Positions 1 through 8,560 of a stretch of 64,000 nt of DNA are shown piece by piece. Source of the stretch: Funiculus sociatus GB2-C1 (GTDB lineage: Bacteria; Cyanobacteriota; Cyanobacteriia; Cyanobacteriales; FACHB-T130); contig NZ_JAMPKJ010000013.1 in NCBI RefSeq assembly GCF_039962115.1, positions 50,156-114,155 on the forward strand, written 5' to 3'. The translations under genes and the position numbers were made by a program. The notes under the pieces are model-generated. The model saw only the letters and a program-made list of their open reading frames with translations, searched no databases and had not been told where the DNA came from. Position 1 is the stretch's first letter; every line of letters begins with the position of its first letter.

Positions 1-1
1 T

Positions 2-37
2 GGGACTGGGAACCAGAAATTCCTTGTTCCCAGTCCC
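2..37. repeat. Inverted repeat (hairpin) just past pntA
   Basis: GGGACTGGGAAC (2-13) is the perfect reverse complement of GTTCCCAGTCCC (26-37), giving a 12-bp stem with a 12-nt loop. It lies directly after the pntA stop codon on the minus strand. There is no clear T-run, so it may be an RNA-stabilising hairpin or attenuator rather than a classical terminator. The same GGGACTGGG-type words recur in spacers elsewhere in the window, so it may simply be a copy of a dispersed repeat. Confidence 0.6.
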
Positions 38-42
38 CATTA

Positions 43-1188
43 CTATGCGTTGACTGTTATTTGAGCGATCGCATCTTTTACCCGTTGATTGCGAATCTCT
101 CCAGCATGGGCGACACAAGTGCTGTTGGTGATGTCATCTTCAAAATTCAACTGCAATGTACCGTCTTTAATCAGGTATTGCACCAAAGTCAAAACGTTTT
201 TGGAATACATTTGACTGGCGTTAACTGGCAGAGATGAAGGTAAATTAATCGGCCCAATAATCGTCACGCCGTTCCGCTGGACATCTTTCCCTGCTTGGGT
301 ACAAGCGCAGTTTCCGCCTTGGTCGGCTGCCAAATCTACAATTACCGAACCAGGCTTCATTCGAGCTACCATTTCCTCAGTCACAAGTATGGGTGCTTTT
401 CTACCCGGTACTTGGGCGGTGGTGATTACCACATCCGACTGGGCGACGTGTTCGGCTACGACTTCCTGAGTCCGCTGCTTGGATGCTTCAGAAACTTCTT
501 TAGCATAGCCTCCAGCCGCCACAGTCTCTTCTTCCAGTTTGACTTCGACGAATTTGGCTCCCAAGCTTTGTACTTCTTCCTTCACCGCTGGGCGAATATC
601 AAAAGCTTCTACTACAGCCCCAAGTCTTCTAGCGGTTGCGATCGCTTGCAGTCCTGCCACACCTGCGCCCATCACAAACACCTTTGCTGGTGCGATTGTA
701 CCTGCTGCTGTCGTCAACATCGGGAAAAACTTCGGCAAAGCCGCCGCCGCAATCAATACCGCCTTATAACCTGCCACCCCCGCCTGAGACGACAAAGCGT
801 CCATGCTTTGCGCCCTACTGGTGCGGGGAATCATCTCCATACTGAAAGCTGTTACTTTCTGCTCGGCTAAACGTTGCATTAAGGTTGGGTTCCCTAGAGG
901 ATTGAGAAACCCAACCAAGGCGCTTCCTTCCTTCAGCTGGTGAACTTCATGCAATGCAGGCGGATTAACTTTTAGTAGGACATCTGCCTCACCCCACAAA
1001 GCCCCTGTATCGCCGACAATCTTTGCTCCGGCTGCTTCATAGGCTTCATTAGAGAAAAATGCCTGCTCGCCAGCACCCGCCTCTACCCATACTTCTAAAC
1101 CCTGTTTTACCAACTTGCCTACAGTGTCAGGCACCAGAGCAACGCGATGTTCACCAACTTCAACTTCTTTAGCAACCGATATTCTCAT
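43..1188 (-). CDS. pntA: NAD(P) transhydrogenase subunit alpha, part 1 (PntA)
   Basis: Membrane-linked transhydrogenase transfers hydride between NADH and NADP+ at the expense of proton-motive force. This is the soluble NAD(H)-binding half. The N-terminus (RISVAKEVEVGEHRVALVPD) is typical of the AlaDH/PNT family. The central Rossmann motif is VMGAGVAGLQAIATARRLGA, and the conserved DQGGNCACT stretch lies near residue 290. The roughly 381-residue protein stops before any membrane helix, which fits the cyanobacterial arrangement with a separate small membrane alpha-2 subunit and PntB, expected downstream outside the window. I start at the second ATG (1188) because GGGAGAA sits just before it; the upstream ATG at 1200 would add four residues and bury that site. 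Confidence 0.93.
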   Translation of the reverse strand: MRISVAKEVEVGEHRVALVPDTVGKLVKQGLEVWVEAGAGEQAFFSNEAYEAAGAKIVGDTGALWGEADVLLKVNPPALHEVHQLKEGSALVGFLNPLGNPTLMQRLAEQKVTAFSMEMIPRTSRAQSMDALSSQAGVAGYKAVLIAAAALPKFFPMLTTAAGTIAPAKVFVMGAGVAGLQAIATARRLGAVVEAFDIRPAVKEEVQSLGAKFVEVKLEEETVAAGGYAKEVSEASKQRTQEVVAEHVAQSDVVITTAQVPGRKAPILVTEEMVARMKPGSVIVDLAADQGGNCACTQAGKDVQRNGVTIIGPINLPSSLPVNASQMYSKNVLTLVQYLIKDGTLQLNFEDDITNSTCVAHAGEIRNQRVKDAIAQITVNA

Positions 1189-1749
1189 GAATTCTCCCAA
1201 TCAATTTTTCCAGCCCTTTGGAATCCTATGTTAATTCTTAAATCCCAATCCGTATCTTTAATTTTGTCTTATGAATTTGGATTGAGCGCGATCGCACATT
1301 CTTTGTAATATCCACACACTTCTAGACAATTTTAAAAAACTTTCATCTTAATGATGGAAAAGCTTGCCCTAAAAATTTTCGGTGGCTATTAGCTTCTGTG
1401 CCGTCAGTTAAGATTAATTGAAACCTCTGGTTGCTGTTGATTTTGTCAAATTTATTCAAAAAATTAAATAAAAAACTATACAATGGTATACATTAGTCAA
1501 TAAAAAGATGGCTGTTAAGCGAGATCGGTGATGCAGCAGCTCTCTTCGCCATAGATGCTCATGCGCTTGGCCACCAAACAAAAATCTCCCACGTCCCCGC
1601 GTCCCCAACGGGAGGCACTTTTTATAAGCTTTCCGCGTCACAAGCACCGATTCATCAGGTATTGTGAAATACCTGATACAGTCAAAAACAGTAAAGTTTA
1701 GTAACGCCCAGCCCACTATCTCACTACCTACAGTTGAGGGAATCAGCCT
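1189..1749. other. Intergenic region between divergent pntA and DUF2808 gene
   Basis: About 560 bp that must hold the promoters of both divergent genes. It contains one HIP1-like GCGATCGC near 1288 and AT-rich stretches. An 86-codon minus-strand reading frame (1456-1716) has no recognisable domain and I do not call it. No RNA gene or strong hairpin was recognised. Confidence 0.5.
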
Positions 1750-2283
1750 ATGTTGTCCATAAAATCCTCTACACGACGCCTCCTGACTGCTCTGGCGGCG
1801 ACTGGTTGCTTGCTTGCGGGGTTTTCCACCCTGACTCAGGCGCAGAATCTGCCTGGATTAACCATCTTTAGTGGTGTAGAGCGGCAAAATCAATTGTCCT
1901 ACTTTTTGGATTTCGGCGGTCAATCGGATAATTGGGATCGCTATCGGCTGAAGATTCCCGGCAAGAAAATGGAATTAGGCGCTGCCCAGTTTATCGTTTC
2001 TTATCCGGACTACTACAAAGGGAAGTTTGACACTAAAAGCATGGAGGTGCGTGTCAAAGGTAAAAAGTTTCCCATTCGGGAGGTTAACTGGGACAAAGAG
2101 AATCACAAGGTTCTAATTTATATGGAGGAGCCAGTTCCGGCTGGGAACAATGTAGAATTGGTGTTCTCTAACGTGAAGAACCCGCCTTTTGGGGGAGTTT
2201 ATTATTTCAACGCTGCCATCCTCACTCCGGGTGATGTACCGTTGCCGCGTTACCTCGGCACCTGGATTTTGAGTATTAATTAA
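1750..2283 (+). CDS. DUF2808 family secreted protein
   Basis: A 177-residue protein with a Sec-type signal peptide: charged start (SIKSSTRRL), hydrophobic core (LLTALAATGCLLAGF), likely cleavage after TQAQ. The mature part looks like the cyanobacterial DUF2808 family, with conserved elements YRLKIP, FIVSYPDYY, VRVKGKKFPI and a C-terminal NPPFGGVYYFNAAILTPGDVPLPRYLGTW-type ending (positions 2182-2274). Function unknown; predicted extracytoplasmic. It precedes the rpmH-rnpA cluster but is separated by about 190 bp that contains the rpmH leader, so it is probably its own transcript. Confidence 0.82.
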   Translation: MLSIKSSTRRLLTALAATGCLLAGFSTLTQAQNLPGLTIFSGVERQNQLSYFLDFGGQSDNWDRYRLKIPGKKMELGAAQFIVSYPDYYKGKFDTKSMEVRVKGKKFPIREVNWDKENHKVLIYMEEPVPAGNNVELVFSNVKNPPFGGVYYFNAAILTPGDVPLPRYLGTWILSIN

Positions 2284-2475
2284 CAACGGAAAAGCAACTT
2301 CTCTCACGTCCTTGGCGCAGGCAAGAGGACTGAGAGAGCAAATTATTGCAGGCATTTTGCCTGTATGGAGACAGCCTTCCAGCCATTGGGTAAAAGTCCC
2401 TCGCAGCGATTTGGTGCTAAGCTAGAGAATTGTGACTTTTTTTTACAGCATCAATTGCTATAGGAGTAATCACCG

Positions 2476-2613
2476 ATGACTCAGCGGACTCTCGGCGGCA
2501 CTAACCGCAAACAAAAAAGAACATCCGGTTTTCGGGCGCGGATGCGTACCACAAACGGTCAGAACGTTATCAAAGCCCGGAGAAAAAAAGGACGTTATCG
2601 CCTTAGCGTTTAG
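2476..2613 (+). CDS. rpmH: 50S ribosomal protein L34
   Basis: A 45-residue, very basic protein beginning [20 protein letters not shown], with the L34 hallmark R-x-R-M-x-T-x-x-G and ending [12 protein letters not shown]. It is a component of the large ribosomal subunit. TAGGAGTAATCACCG before the ATG supplies a good ribosome-binding site (AGGAG). The gene is the first of the rpmH-rnpA-(PH)-yidC-jag cluster conserved across bacteria. Confidence 0.97.
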   Translation: MTQRTLGGTNRKQKRTSGFRARMRTTNGQNVIKARRKKGRYRLSV

Positions 2614-2686
2614 GAAGATGGAGGATGAAGGATGAATTAATTTCGCCTTCAACCTTCTCCAAGCCACCGAGGTAAGGAAGTTTCCA

Positions 2687-3067
2687 GTGGCATTATCGAA
2701 AGCAAATCGACTCCGGCATCGGCGAGATTTTACAGCCGTGTATCAGAGTGGAATGCGGCGCAATACCACTCACTTAACTTTACGAGCGCTAAGGTCGCCG
2801 CTTGGGGGCGCAACTGGTGTGGGAACTGGTAAGGTGCCGGCACGGATAGGAATATCTATCAGCTTAAAAGTCAGCAAACGAGCAGTAATCCGGAACCGCA
2901 TCAAGCGACGAATTCGAGCAGCTTTTCGCTGTCTGTTGCCCCGACTATCGCCAGGCTGGAGGTTAGTAGTGGTGGTGCGACCGACAGCAGTTGAGTGCGA
3001 TTATGGTCAAATTTTGCGAGAATTAGAGCAGTTGTTGGCACAAGCAGAGGTACTAGATGGCGATTAA
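2687..3067 (+). CDS. rnpA: Ribonuclease P protein component
   Basis: RnpA is the basic protein subunit that helps RNase P RNA mature tRNA 5' ends. The 126-residue frame begins at GTG with GGTAAGGAAG upstream. It shows the family's start (LSKANRLRHRRDFTAVYQSG) and the RNR signature region KVSKRAVIRNRIKRRIRAAF (about residues 63-82). It follows rpmH by 73 bp and overlaps the next gene by 11 bp, indicating translational coupling. Confidence 0.95.
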   Translation: MALSKANRLRHRRDFTAVYQSGMRRNTTHLTLRALRSPLGGATGVGTGKVPARIGISISLKVSKRAVIRNRIKRRIRAAFRCLLPRLSPGWRLVVVVRPTAVECDYGQILRELEQLLAQAEVLDGD

Positions 3068-3455
3068 AGAGGAAACCTTTTATGAAGGTGGGCCGCATAT
3101 TGGCGATTTGATTATAAATATTCTGTTGGGATTCACAGTAATCTGTTTGCCGCTGACAGTAGGAGCGATTGTGCGATCGCTGTGGTTGCGCTACCGGATT
3201 ACCGATCGCCGGATATCGGTGACGGGTGGTTGGATGGGGCGCGATCGCACCGACATCATCTACTCAGAAATCGTCAAGGCAGTTAAAGTTCCCAGAGGAC
3301 TTGGACTCTGGGGTGACATGGTGCTAACCCTCAGAGATGGTAGCCGTCTAGAACTCAGATCCCTGCCTAGATTCCGGGAAATTTATGATTACATCACCGA
3401 GAATGTAGATGCCAGAACCGGGAAACCGGGTGGTTCCTCCAAGTCGTTAGGGTAG
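3057..3455 (+). CDS. PH-domain membrane protein in the rnpA-yidC cluster
   Basis: A 132-residue protein with one membrane helix (IINILLGFTVICLPLTVGAI, about residues 19-38). It is followed by a bacterial PH-like domain (bPH2/YdbT type): RYRITDRRISVTGGWMGR, then the D-x-I-x-Y-S-E-I strand, then LTLRDGSRLELRSLPRFREI. The molecular role is unknown. Its position between rnpA and yidC is a conserved cyanobacterial arrangement. The ATG lies inside rnpA and overlaps its 3' end by 11 bp. Confidence 0.82.
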   Translation: MAIKEETFYEGGPHIGDLIINILLGFTVICLPLTVGAIVRSLWLRYRITDRRISVTGGWMGRDRTDIIYSEIVKAVKVPRGLGLWGDMVLTLRDGSRLELRSLPRFREIYDYITENVDARTGKPGGSSKSLG

Positions 3456-3615
3456 CATTCTTCCTTGCTGAAGAATTTTAGATGGAACATTTAAAATCTA
3501 AAATCAGCGCCAGGGAAGCTTTTGTAATGCTATACAACCCCCAAAACGAGAAACATTAGATAAATTTAGATTAGATTCACTTCAAGTTACTAGCGCCCTC
3601 TTTGACTCAGAACGA

Positions 3616-4779
3616 ATGGACTTTGGTATCGGGTTTCTCTCCAATAATGTCATGCTGCCAATCCTGGATTTCTTCTACGGGATTGTGCCAAGCTATGGTC
3701 TCGCCATCGTGGCGCTGACACTTGTGATTCGCTTTGCACTCTATCCACTGAGTGCAGGCTCCATTCGCAATATGCGGCGGATGAAAGTTACTCAACCGCT
3801 GATGAAAAAGCGGCAAGAAGAGATTCAGAAACTCTACAAAGACGATCCGGCAAAACAGCAGGAAGAAATGAGCAAGCTGTTCAAAGAGTTTGGCAACCCT
3901 TTGGCAGGATGCTTCCCTGTGTTGGTGCAAATGCCAGTTCTGTTTGCCTTGTTCGCCACCTTGCGGGGTTCGCCGTTTTCTGATGTAAACTACTCCGTCA
4001 ACCTGGAAATATTTCCTCAAGAACAAATTGAACGCATCCAACCGCAAGCTTTTGTAACCAAACCGCAAAACATTTACTTTACCGATGGCGTTCATGCTCC
4101 GATTGCAGCTTTGCTGCCTGGGGGCAATCGCCTTGCGATTGGGGAAAAAACCAAAGTAGAATTTCAAAGTGTTGAGGGAAAACCCCTGTCCCAACTACTC
4201 ACCGACTATCCCGAAACCAAGCTGGTGCCTCATTGGAAGGTGACAAAAGGCGAGGATCGGGTGCGGTTGAATGAAGATGGCACCCTGGAAGCTTTACAGC
4301 CTGGGGAAGCAACTATTCAAGGAATAGTTCCGGGACTGGCGGCAGATAAGGGATTCCTATTTATTGATGCGCTTGGTCGTGTGGGCGCTTTTGATGACGA
4401 CGGAACTATCCACTGGGATATCATCGGAATGGTGCTGTTTTTTGGCATCAGTTTGTATATCAACCAGGTTCTCTCTGGACAGAACAGCGGTTCAGGCGAC
4501 GCAAACGCACAGCAAGCTACGGTAAACAAAATTACCCCAGTCCTGTTTTCGGGGATGTTTTTGTTCTTCCCCCTGCCAGCTGGAGTGCTGATGTACATGG
4601 TCATTGCCAACATTTTTCAGACCGCTCAGACATTTATTCTGTCGCGGGAACCACTGCCAGAAAATATCCAAAAAATGGTAGAGGTGCAAGAAAAAGAAAC
4701 AGAAAAAGAAACAAAATCAAAGGAAAGAGAGGCACTTCCCTTTGAACCCGGTCGATCTAAGAAAAAAGCTTCGAGTTAG
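3616..4779 (+). CDS. yidC: Membrane protein insertase YidC/Oxa1
   Basis: YidC inserts and folds membrane proteins in the plasma and thylakoid membranes. The 387-residue protein has a first helix around residues 20-42 ([20 protein letters not shown]), the cytosolic basic hairpin [20 protein letters not shown], helices from about residue 92, then near 275-290 and 310-345, and a charged [12 protein letters not shown] tail. A long lumenal/periplasmic loop (about residues 135-270) contains a stretch resembling a BIG2 Ig-like fold ([19 protein letters not shown]). Next gene starts 2 bp after the stop. Confidence 0.95.
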   Translation: MDFGIGFLSNNVMLPILDFFYGIVPSYGLAIVALTLVIRFALYPLSAGSIRNMRRMKVTQPLMKKRQEEIQKLYKDDPAKQQEEMSKLFKEFGNPLAGCFPVLVQMPVLFALFATLRGSPFSDVNYSVNLEIFPQEQIERIQPQAFVTKPQNIYFTDGVHAPIAALLPGGNRLAIGEKTKVEFQSVEGKPLSQLLTDYPETKLVPHWKVTKGEDRVRLNEDGTLEALQPGEATIQGIVPGLAADKGFLFIDALGRVGAFDDDGTIHWDIIGMVLFFGISLYINQVLSGQNSGSGDANAQQATVNKITPVLFSGMFLFFPLPAGVLMYMVIANIFQTAQTFILSREPLPENIQKMVEVQEKETEKETKSKEREALPFEPGRSKKKASS

Positions 4780-4781
4780 CC

Positions 4782-5297
4782 ATGAGCGATCGCATAATGC
4801 AGCGGGGTCAACAGTGGCTGGAAGAACTTCTGCGGTTAGGGAAATTTCCCACAGGCGTTACAGTCGAAAAGCAAGCGATCGCGCCAGCAATTGACTCGCC
4901 AACAGAAGAATCAGGAGTAAGCTACTGGTTGACTATCGACGAAACAAAACTAACACCAGCACAAATTCAAGCCTTAATTGGCACTGAAGGTACAGCTCTT
5001 GATGCCATCCAGTATCTTGCTAATTCGATTTTGAACCTTGGGCAAGATCGGGAAAATCAAACAGCTTACACCATTGAACTCGACGGCTATCGGCAAAAGC
5101 GGCAAGCAGAACTACTGGAAATGGCTGAATATGCCGCAGGGCAGGTGCGCCAAACTGGTCAAGAATATGAAATGAAATCATTGTCTTCAGCCGAACGTCG
5201 TCAAGTTCATACCTATTTTCAAGAGAGCGAAGATTTAGAAACCTACAGTCGAGGCCAGGAGCCAGATCGAAGGTTGGTTGTGCGGCTGAGGAGTTAA
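4782..5297 (+). CDS. khpB: Jag/KhpB RNA-binding protein (KH + R3H)
   Basis: A 171-residue protein directly after yidC, the classic place for Jag/KhpB (SpoIIIJ-associated). A KH-like domain runs over about residues 45-110 (IGTEGTALDAIQYLANSILN). The C-terminal R3H domain has the ssaERRqVHtyf core (LSSAERRQVHTYFQ), with the E-x-x-x-V-H pattern. It likely binds RNA as a post-transcriptional regulator. No Jag-N domain is present, as in other short cyanobacterial versions. A 26-bp AT-rich hairpin follows the stop. Confidence 0.88.
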   Translation: MSDRIMQRGQQWLEELLRLGKFPTGVTVEKQAIAPAIDSPTEESGVSYWLTIDETKLTPAQIQALIGTEGTALDAIQYLANSILNLGQDRENQTAYTIELDGYRQKRQAELLEMAEYAAGQVRQTGQEYEMKSLSSAERRQVHTYFQESEDLETYSRGQEPDRRLVVRLRS

Positions 5298-5352
5298 AAA
5301 TTAAAAATGAAAAATTAAAAACCTAAGTTTTTAATTTTTCATTTTTAATTTT
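5297..5352. repeat. Perfect 26-bp AT-rich inverted repeat
   Basis: The 26-nt arm at 5297-5322, built from AAAATTAAAAATG units, is perfectly complementary to 5327-5352, with a 4-nt loop CTAA. It begins at the khpB stop and ends about 24 bp before the next gene. The arms are themselves tandem heptamer-like repeats (ATTAAAA). On the plus strand the T-rich 3' arm could act as a terminator or an RNA-processing site between khpB and the DUF177 gene. Confidence 0.85.
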
Positions 5353-5375
5353 GTAAGAAGGATGGCTGAATCACT

Positions 5376-5882
5376 ATGAAGACGATTTATATTCCGGGAT
5401 TGACAAAAGCGCCAGAGCGCACCGAAGTAATAGAAATTGATGAGTTTTTACCGGAACTGGAAACCTTAACCCCAGTGCGCGGCCAGATAAAAGTTACCCA
5501 TCAAGGAAATTACCTTGAGGTTTCTGCTGTTGCAGAAGCAATTACCACGCTTACCTGCCACCGCTGCTTGCAACAGTATAACCACCGCCTAGCCCTTAAT
5601 ACCTCAGAAATGATTTGGCTAGATGAAGCGGCAGAAAAACCGGATAGCGGGCCTTTGGAAAGGGAGACACCGCTAGAAGATTTGGTGGAAATGCTGTCGC
5701 CATACGGTGATTTTCACCCCGACGTTTGGTTGTACGAACAGCTGTGTCTGGCAATTCCTCCCAGAAATCTCTGTGACAAAAACTGTTCGGGAATTCAAGC
5801 AGGCGATAAAAATGCCTCCGAAACGGCCTCAGATCGACGTTGGGAGGCTTTAGAAGCGCTCAAGAGACAACTGCCCAAATAG
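5376..5882 (+). CDS. DUF177 (YceD-like) protein
   Basis: A 168-residue member of the DUF177/YceD family, whose members in plants and cyanobacteria are linked to 23S rRNA accumulation. It shows the family's Cys pairs: TLTCHRCLQQY in the middle and a C-terminal PPRNLCDKNCSGIQ. The ending SDRRWEALEALKRQLPK matches the usual WaaLk.L tail. It sits at the end of the rpmH-rnpA-yidC cluster, in keeping with ribosome biogenesis. An AAGAAGGATGG stretch lies upstream of the ATG. Confidence 0.85.
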   Translation: MKTIYIPGLTKAPERTEVIEIDEFLPELETLTPVRGQIKVTHQGNYLEVSAVAEAITTLTCHRCLQQYNHRLALNTSEMIWLDEAAEKPDSGPLERETPLEDLVEMLSPYGDFHPDVWLYEQLCLAIPPRNLCDKNCSGIQAGDKNASETASDRRWEALEALKRQLPK

Positions 5883-5902
5883 TCATTAGTCATTAGTTAT
5901 TG

Positions 5903-5955
5903 GCTAATGGCTAATGGATTTAGAACAAGCGAGCAAATAGCCATTAGCCATTAGC
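5903..5955. repeat. Inverted repeat of ATTAGCC-type heptamers
   Basis: GCTAATGGCTAATGG (5903-5917) pairs perfectly with CCATTAGCCATTAGC (5941-5955), with a 23-nt loop. Further CATTAGT copies occur at 5883-5897. The element fills the spacer between the DUF177 gene and ycf46. It belongs to the short tandem repeat class seen at several junctions in this window. Confidence 0.8.
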
Positions 5956-5970
5956 ATTGTTAACAACAAT

Positions 5971-7500
5971 ATGAGCTTCAGTGACGAGTTTGAACTGCTC
6001 CTACGCGCCCGTTATCCGGCAATTTATATTCCGACTCCCGAAGAGGAGCGAGTAGAAGCGGTGATCGCACAGTGCGCTCAACGAACGGGCGATCGCGCAG
6101 TCTATATCTGGGATTTTGTTGATGGCTACCAAGGCAACCCCAACGATGCTGGGTTCGGTCGTCGTAATCCCCTACAAGCATTAGAATTTGTAGAAAAATT
6201 ACCCGCCTCCTCCCCTGCCATCTTCGTTTTGAGAGATTTTCACCGCTTTTTAGAAGATATTTCCGTCTCCAGAAAACTTCGGAATTTATCGCGGCGGCTG
6301 AAATCCCAGCCAAAAAACATTGTTATTGTGTCGCCGCAAGTTAATATTCCCTCAGACTTGGGTGAAGTTTTGACAGTCATAGAATTTCCCCTGCCAGCAC
6401 CAGCAGAAATTAAGAACGAAGTAGAACGTCTGCTAGGTGCGACAGGTAAATCTCTCGGCGGCAAAGTCTTGGATGAACTGGTGCGTTCCTGCCAAGGTTT
6501 GTCAATGGATCGGATTCGACGGGTTTTGGCACGGGCGATCGCAACCCACGGCGAACTGCGTCCCGAAGACGTGGAACTGGTGCTAGAAGAAAAGCGTCAG
6601 AGCATTCGTCAGACGCAGATATTAGAGTTTTATCCGACAACCGAGAAAATTTCTGATATTGGCGGTTTAGATAACCTGAAAGACTGGCTGCTGCGGCGAG
6701 GCGGTGGCTTCTCAGAACGAGCTAGGCAATATGGTTTGCCTTATCCTAGAGGTTTACTGCTGGTGGGAATTCAGGGAACTGGGAAATCTCTAACAGCAAA
6801 AGCGATCGCCCATCACTGGCACCTACCCCTATTGCGCCTAGACGTTGGGCGACTCTTTGGGGGATTGGTGGGAGAATCAGAATCTCGCACCAGACAGATG
6901 ATTCAACTCGCAGAAGCCTTGGCTCCCTGTGTACTATGGATAGATGAAATTGACAAAGCCTTCTCTGGAATGGATGGTAAAGGAGATGCCGGAACCAGCA
7001 ACCGCGTTTTTGGCACCTTTATTACCTGGCTAGCAGAAAAAACCTCACCAGTTTTCGTAGTTGCCACCGCTAACAATATTCAGGCTTTACCGCCGGAAAT
7101 GCTCCGGAAAGGCAGATTTGATGAAATCTTTTTTGTCGGTTTGCCAGAAACAGAGGAACGTCGCGCCATTTTTGCGGTACACTTATCCCGACTGCGGCCT
7201 CACAACTTGAATAGCTACGATTTAGATCGGCTGGCATACGAGACACCGGACTTTTCCGGGGCAGAAATTGAGCAAACGCTTATAGAAGCAATGCACATTG
7301 GATTTAGCCAGAACCGAGACTTCACCGTAGATGATATTCTAGAAGCCGCCAGCCAGATTGTGCCTCTGGCGCGGACTGCAAGCGAGCAAATCCAGTTTCT
7401 GCAAGATTGGGCAGCCGCAGGTAAAGCCCGTATGGCTTCGAGACACTGTAGTTTGAGTAGTCGCTTTCATAAGTTGCAACAACCGGATTCACCCTCATGA
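5971..7500 (+). CDS. ycf46: Ycf46-type AAA ATPase
   Basis: A 509-residue AAA protein of the Ycf46 type, conserved in cyanobacteria and red-lineage plastids. The N-terminal ~220 residues form a distinct region ([20 protein letters not shown], then [12 protein letters not shown]). The AAA module follows: Walker A GIQGTGKS (about 265-272), Walker [13 protein letters not shown] (about 312-323), sensor 1 FVVATANN, arginine finger region [11 protein letters not shown], and a C-terminal helical lid. Function is uncertain; a Synechocystis homolog has been connected with inorganic-carbon and photosynthesis regulation. The stop overlaps the next start (ATGA), implying coupled translation. Confidence 0.92.
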   Translation: MSFSDEFELLLRARYPAIYIPTPEEERVEAVIAQCAQRTGDRAVYIWDFVDGYQGNPNDAGFGRRNPLQALEFVEKLPASSPAIFVLRDFHRFLEDISVSRKLRNLSRRLKSQPKNIVIVSPQVNIPSDLGEVLTVIEFPLPAPAEIKNEVERLLGATGKSLGGKVLDELVRSCQGLSMDRIRRVLARAIATHGELRPEDVELVLEEKRQSIRQTQILEFYPTTEKISDIGGLDNLKDWLLRRGGGFSERARQYGLPYPRGLLLVGIQGTGKSLTAKAIAHHWHLPLLRLDVGRLFGGLVGESESRTRQMIQLAEALAPCVLWIDEIDKAFSGMDGKGDAGTSNRVFGTFITWLAEKTSPVFVVATANNIQALPPEMLRKGRFDEIFFVGLPETEERRAIFAVHLSRLRPHNLNSYDLDRLAYETPDFSGAEIEQTLIEAMHIGFSQNRDFTVDDILEAASQIVPLARTASEQIQFLQDWAAAGKARMASRHCSLSSRFHKLQQPDSPS

Positions 7501-7961
7501 GTTTTTCGGGGTTAGTAAAATTTTTAATCGGTTTTTTCCTGGCGATATCCCTTTTGGTGGTGGCTAGTGGTGCCACTGCTTATTACTTCCTGACTAAACT
7601 CTCAACACCGCCCGCGAAGCCGATGTATGCGAACGATAAATCGGTGCTGAAAGCCAAGGCAGCGGCGATCGCGTCCAAAAAACCAACACCAGCGTCCTCT
7701 GCTCCAGCCACTCCCACTCCTACAGCCTCGACTCCGCTAGAACCAGGAGCCTACATAGCCAGTGTCACCTGGCCAGAAGGCTTGAGTCTACGGGAGAACC
7801 CCAGTCTGGAAGCCAGCCGCGTTGGTGGGGTTGGATTCAATCAGCGAGTTGTGGTTATAAAAGAAAGTGACGATAAAAGGTGGCAGCAAGTACGCCTAGA
7901 AAATGGCGAACAACAAGGTTGGATCAAAGCTGGTAACGTTAAGCGAGTTGACTCAGAATAA
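7497..7961 (+). CDS. Membrane-anchored SH3b-domain protein
   Basis: A 154-residue protein with an N-terminal membrane helix (about residues 5-30, LIGFFLAISLLVVASGATA), a Pro/Ala/Thr/Ser-rich linker (about 58-82), then a bacterial SH3 domain (GLSLRENPSLEASRVGGV ... WQQVRLENGEQQGWI). SH3b domains usually bind peptidoglycan or metals at the envelope. It overlaps ycf46 by 4 bp (ATGA), so the two are probably co-expressed. Confidence 0.8.
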   Translation: MSFSGLVKFLIGFFLAISLLVVASGATAYYFLTKLSTPPAKPMYANDKSVLKAKAAAIASKKPTPASSAPATPTPTASTPLEPGAYIASVTWPEGLSLRENPSLEASRVGGVGFNQRVVVIKESDDKRWQQVRLENGEQQGWIKAGNVKRVDSE

Positions 7962-8560
7962 ACGTAGCAACCAGCAAATTTAAAATTTTCAATGGGGATT
8001 TTTCTCTCCCCGACGTAGCGCAGGCATCTTGGGTGCGCTACGTTGGGATATGGCATTGCCGCGTTCCTAAGAAATGAGCAGTATGTTAAGATTAGCTAAA
8101 TTTTAATTGCCATATTCTGGCAACTTTTCCAGCAGGTAAAGAGCGGGTGGTAGGTTGAAAAACCATTACTTACAGCCATTTTCCACCTTACCGATGGATA
8201 ACAAATTATGTATCACAAAAACTCTAACAAGAAACTGGGATCTGTTGTTATAGCAGGCTTGAGAAAAGAGAAGCTTCAGTTATTTGCCCCAAACTCAAGG
8301 TCAACATTCCCTAGCAGTTATGGTAATTACTGCTTTACCAGTGCTGCTTTCCTGAGTTTTTGATTCCAAGGGTTTAGTTTAAATGGGTGTGAATGGACAG
8401 CTTTTATCCAAAGTAACACCGTCAATTATCATTTTTAATAAACTATCCCTGAAGTAAGTAACTATAAACCCTTAAATTGTCGTAAAATAAGCCGAAAACA
8501 GCAGCTAAAACATCTATAAGGTGGATTAGCGGCTATTGGTTTTGGTTTTGCAGGACAATA
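7962..8560. other. Intergenic region with hairpin upstream of the peptidoglycan-binding paralogs
   Basis: About 600 bp. ACGTAGCGCA (8013-8022) pairs with TGCGCTACGT (8034-8043), a 10-bp stem just past the SH3 gene. Its loop carries part of the GCAGGCATCTT word common in cyanobacterial spacer repeats. The remainder is AT-rich and presumably contains the promoter and leader of the first peptidoglycan-binding gene. No other gene was recognised. Confidence 0.5.

Noticed and set aside
295..870. Long plus-strand open frame opposite pntA (191 codons)
   Set aside because: It is the antisense shadow of a highly conserved gene; its Cys/His/Ser-rich translation matches no family and it has no ribosome-binding site.
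1456..1716. 86-codon minus-strand frame in the pntA-DUF2808 spacer
   Set aside because: No domain, no ribosome-binding site and composition like spacer DNA.
3607..4194. Minus-strand frame of 195 codons over yidC
   Set aside because: Antisense shadow of yidC, with no protein-like pattern.
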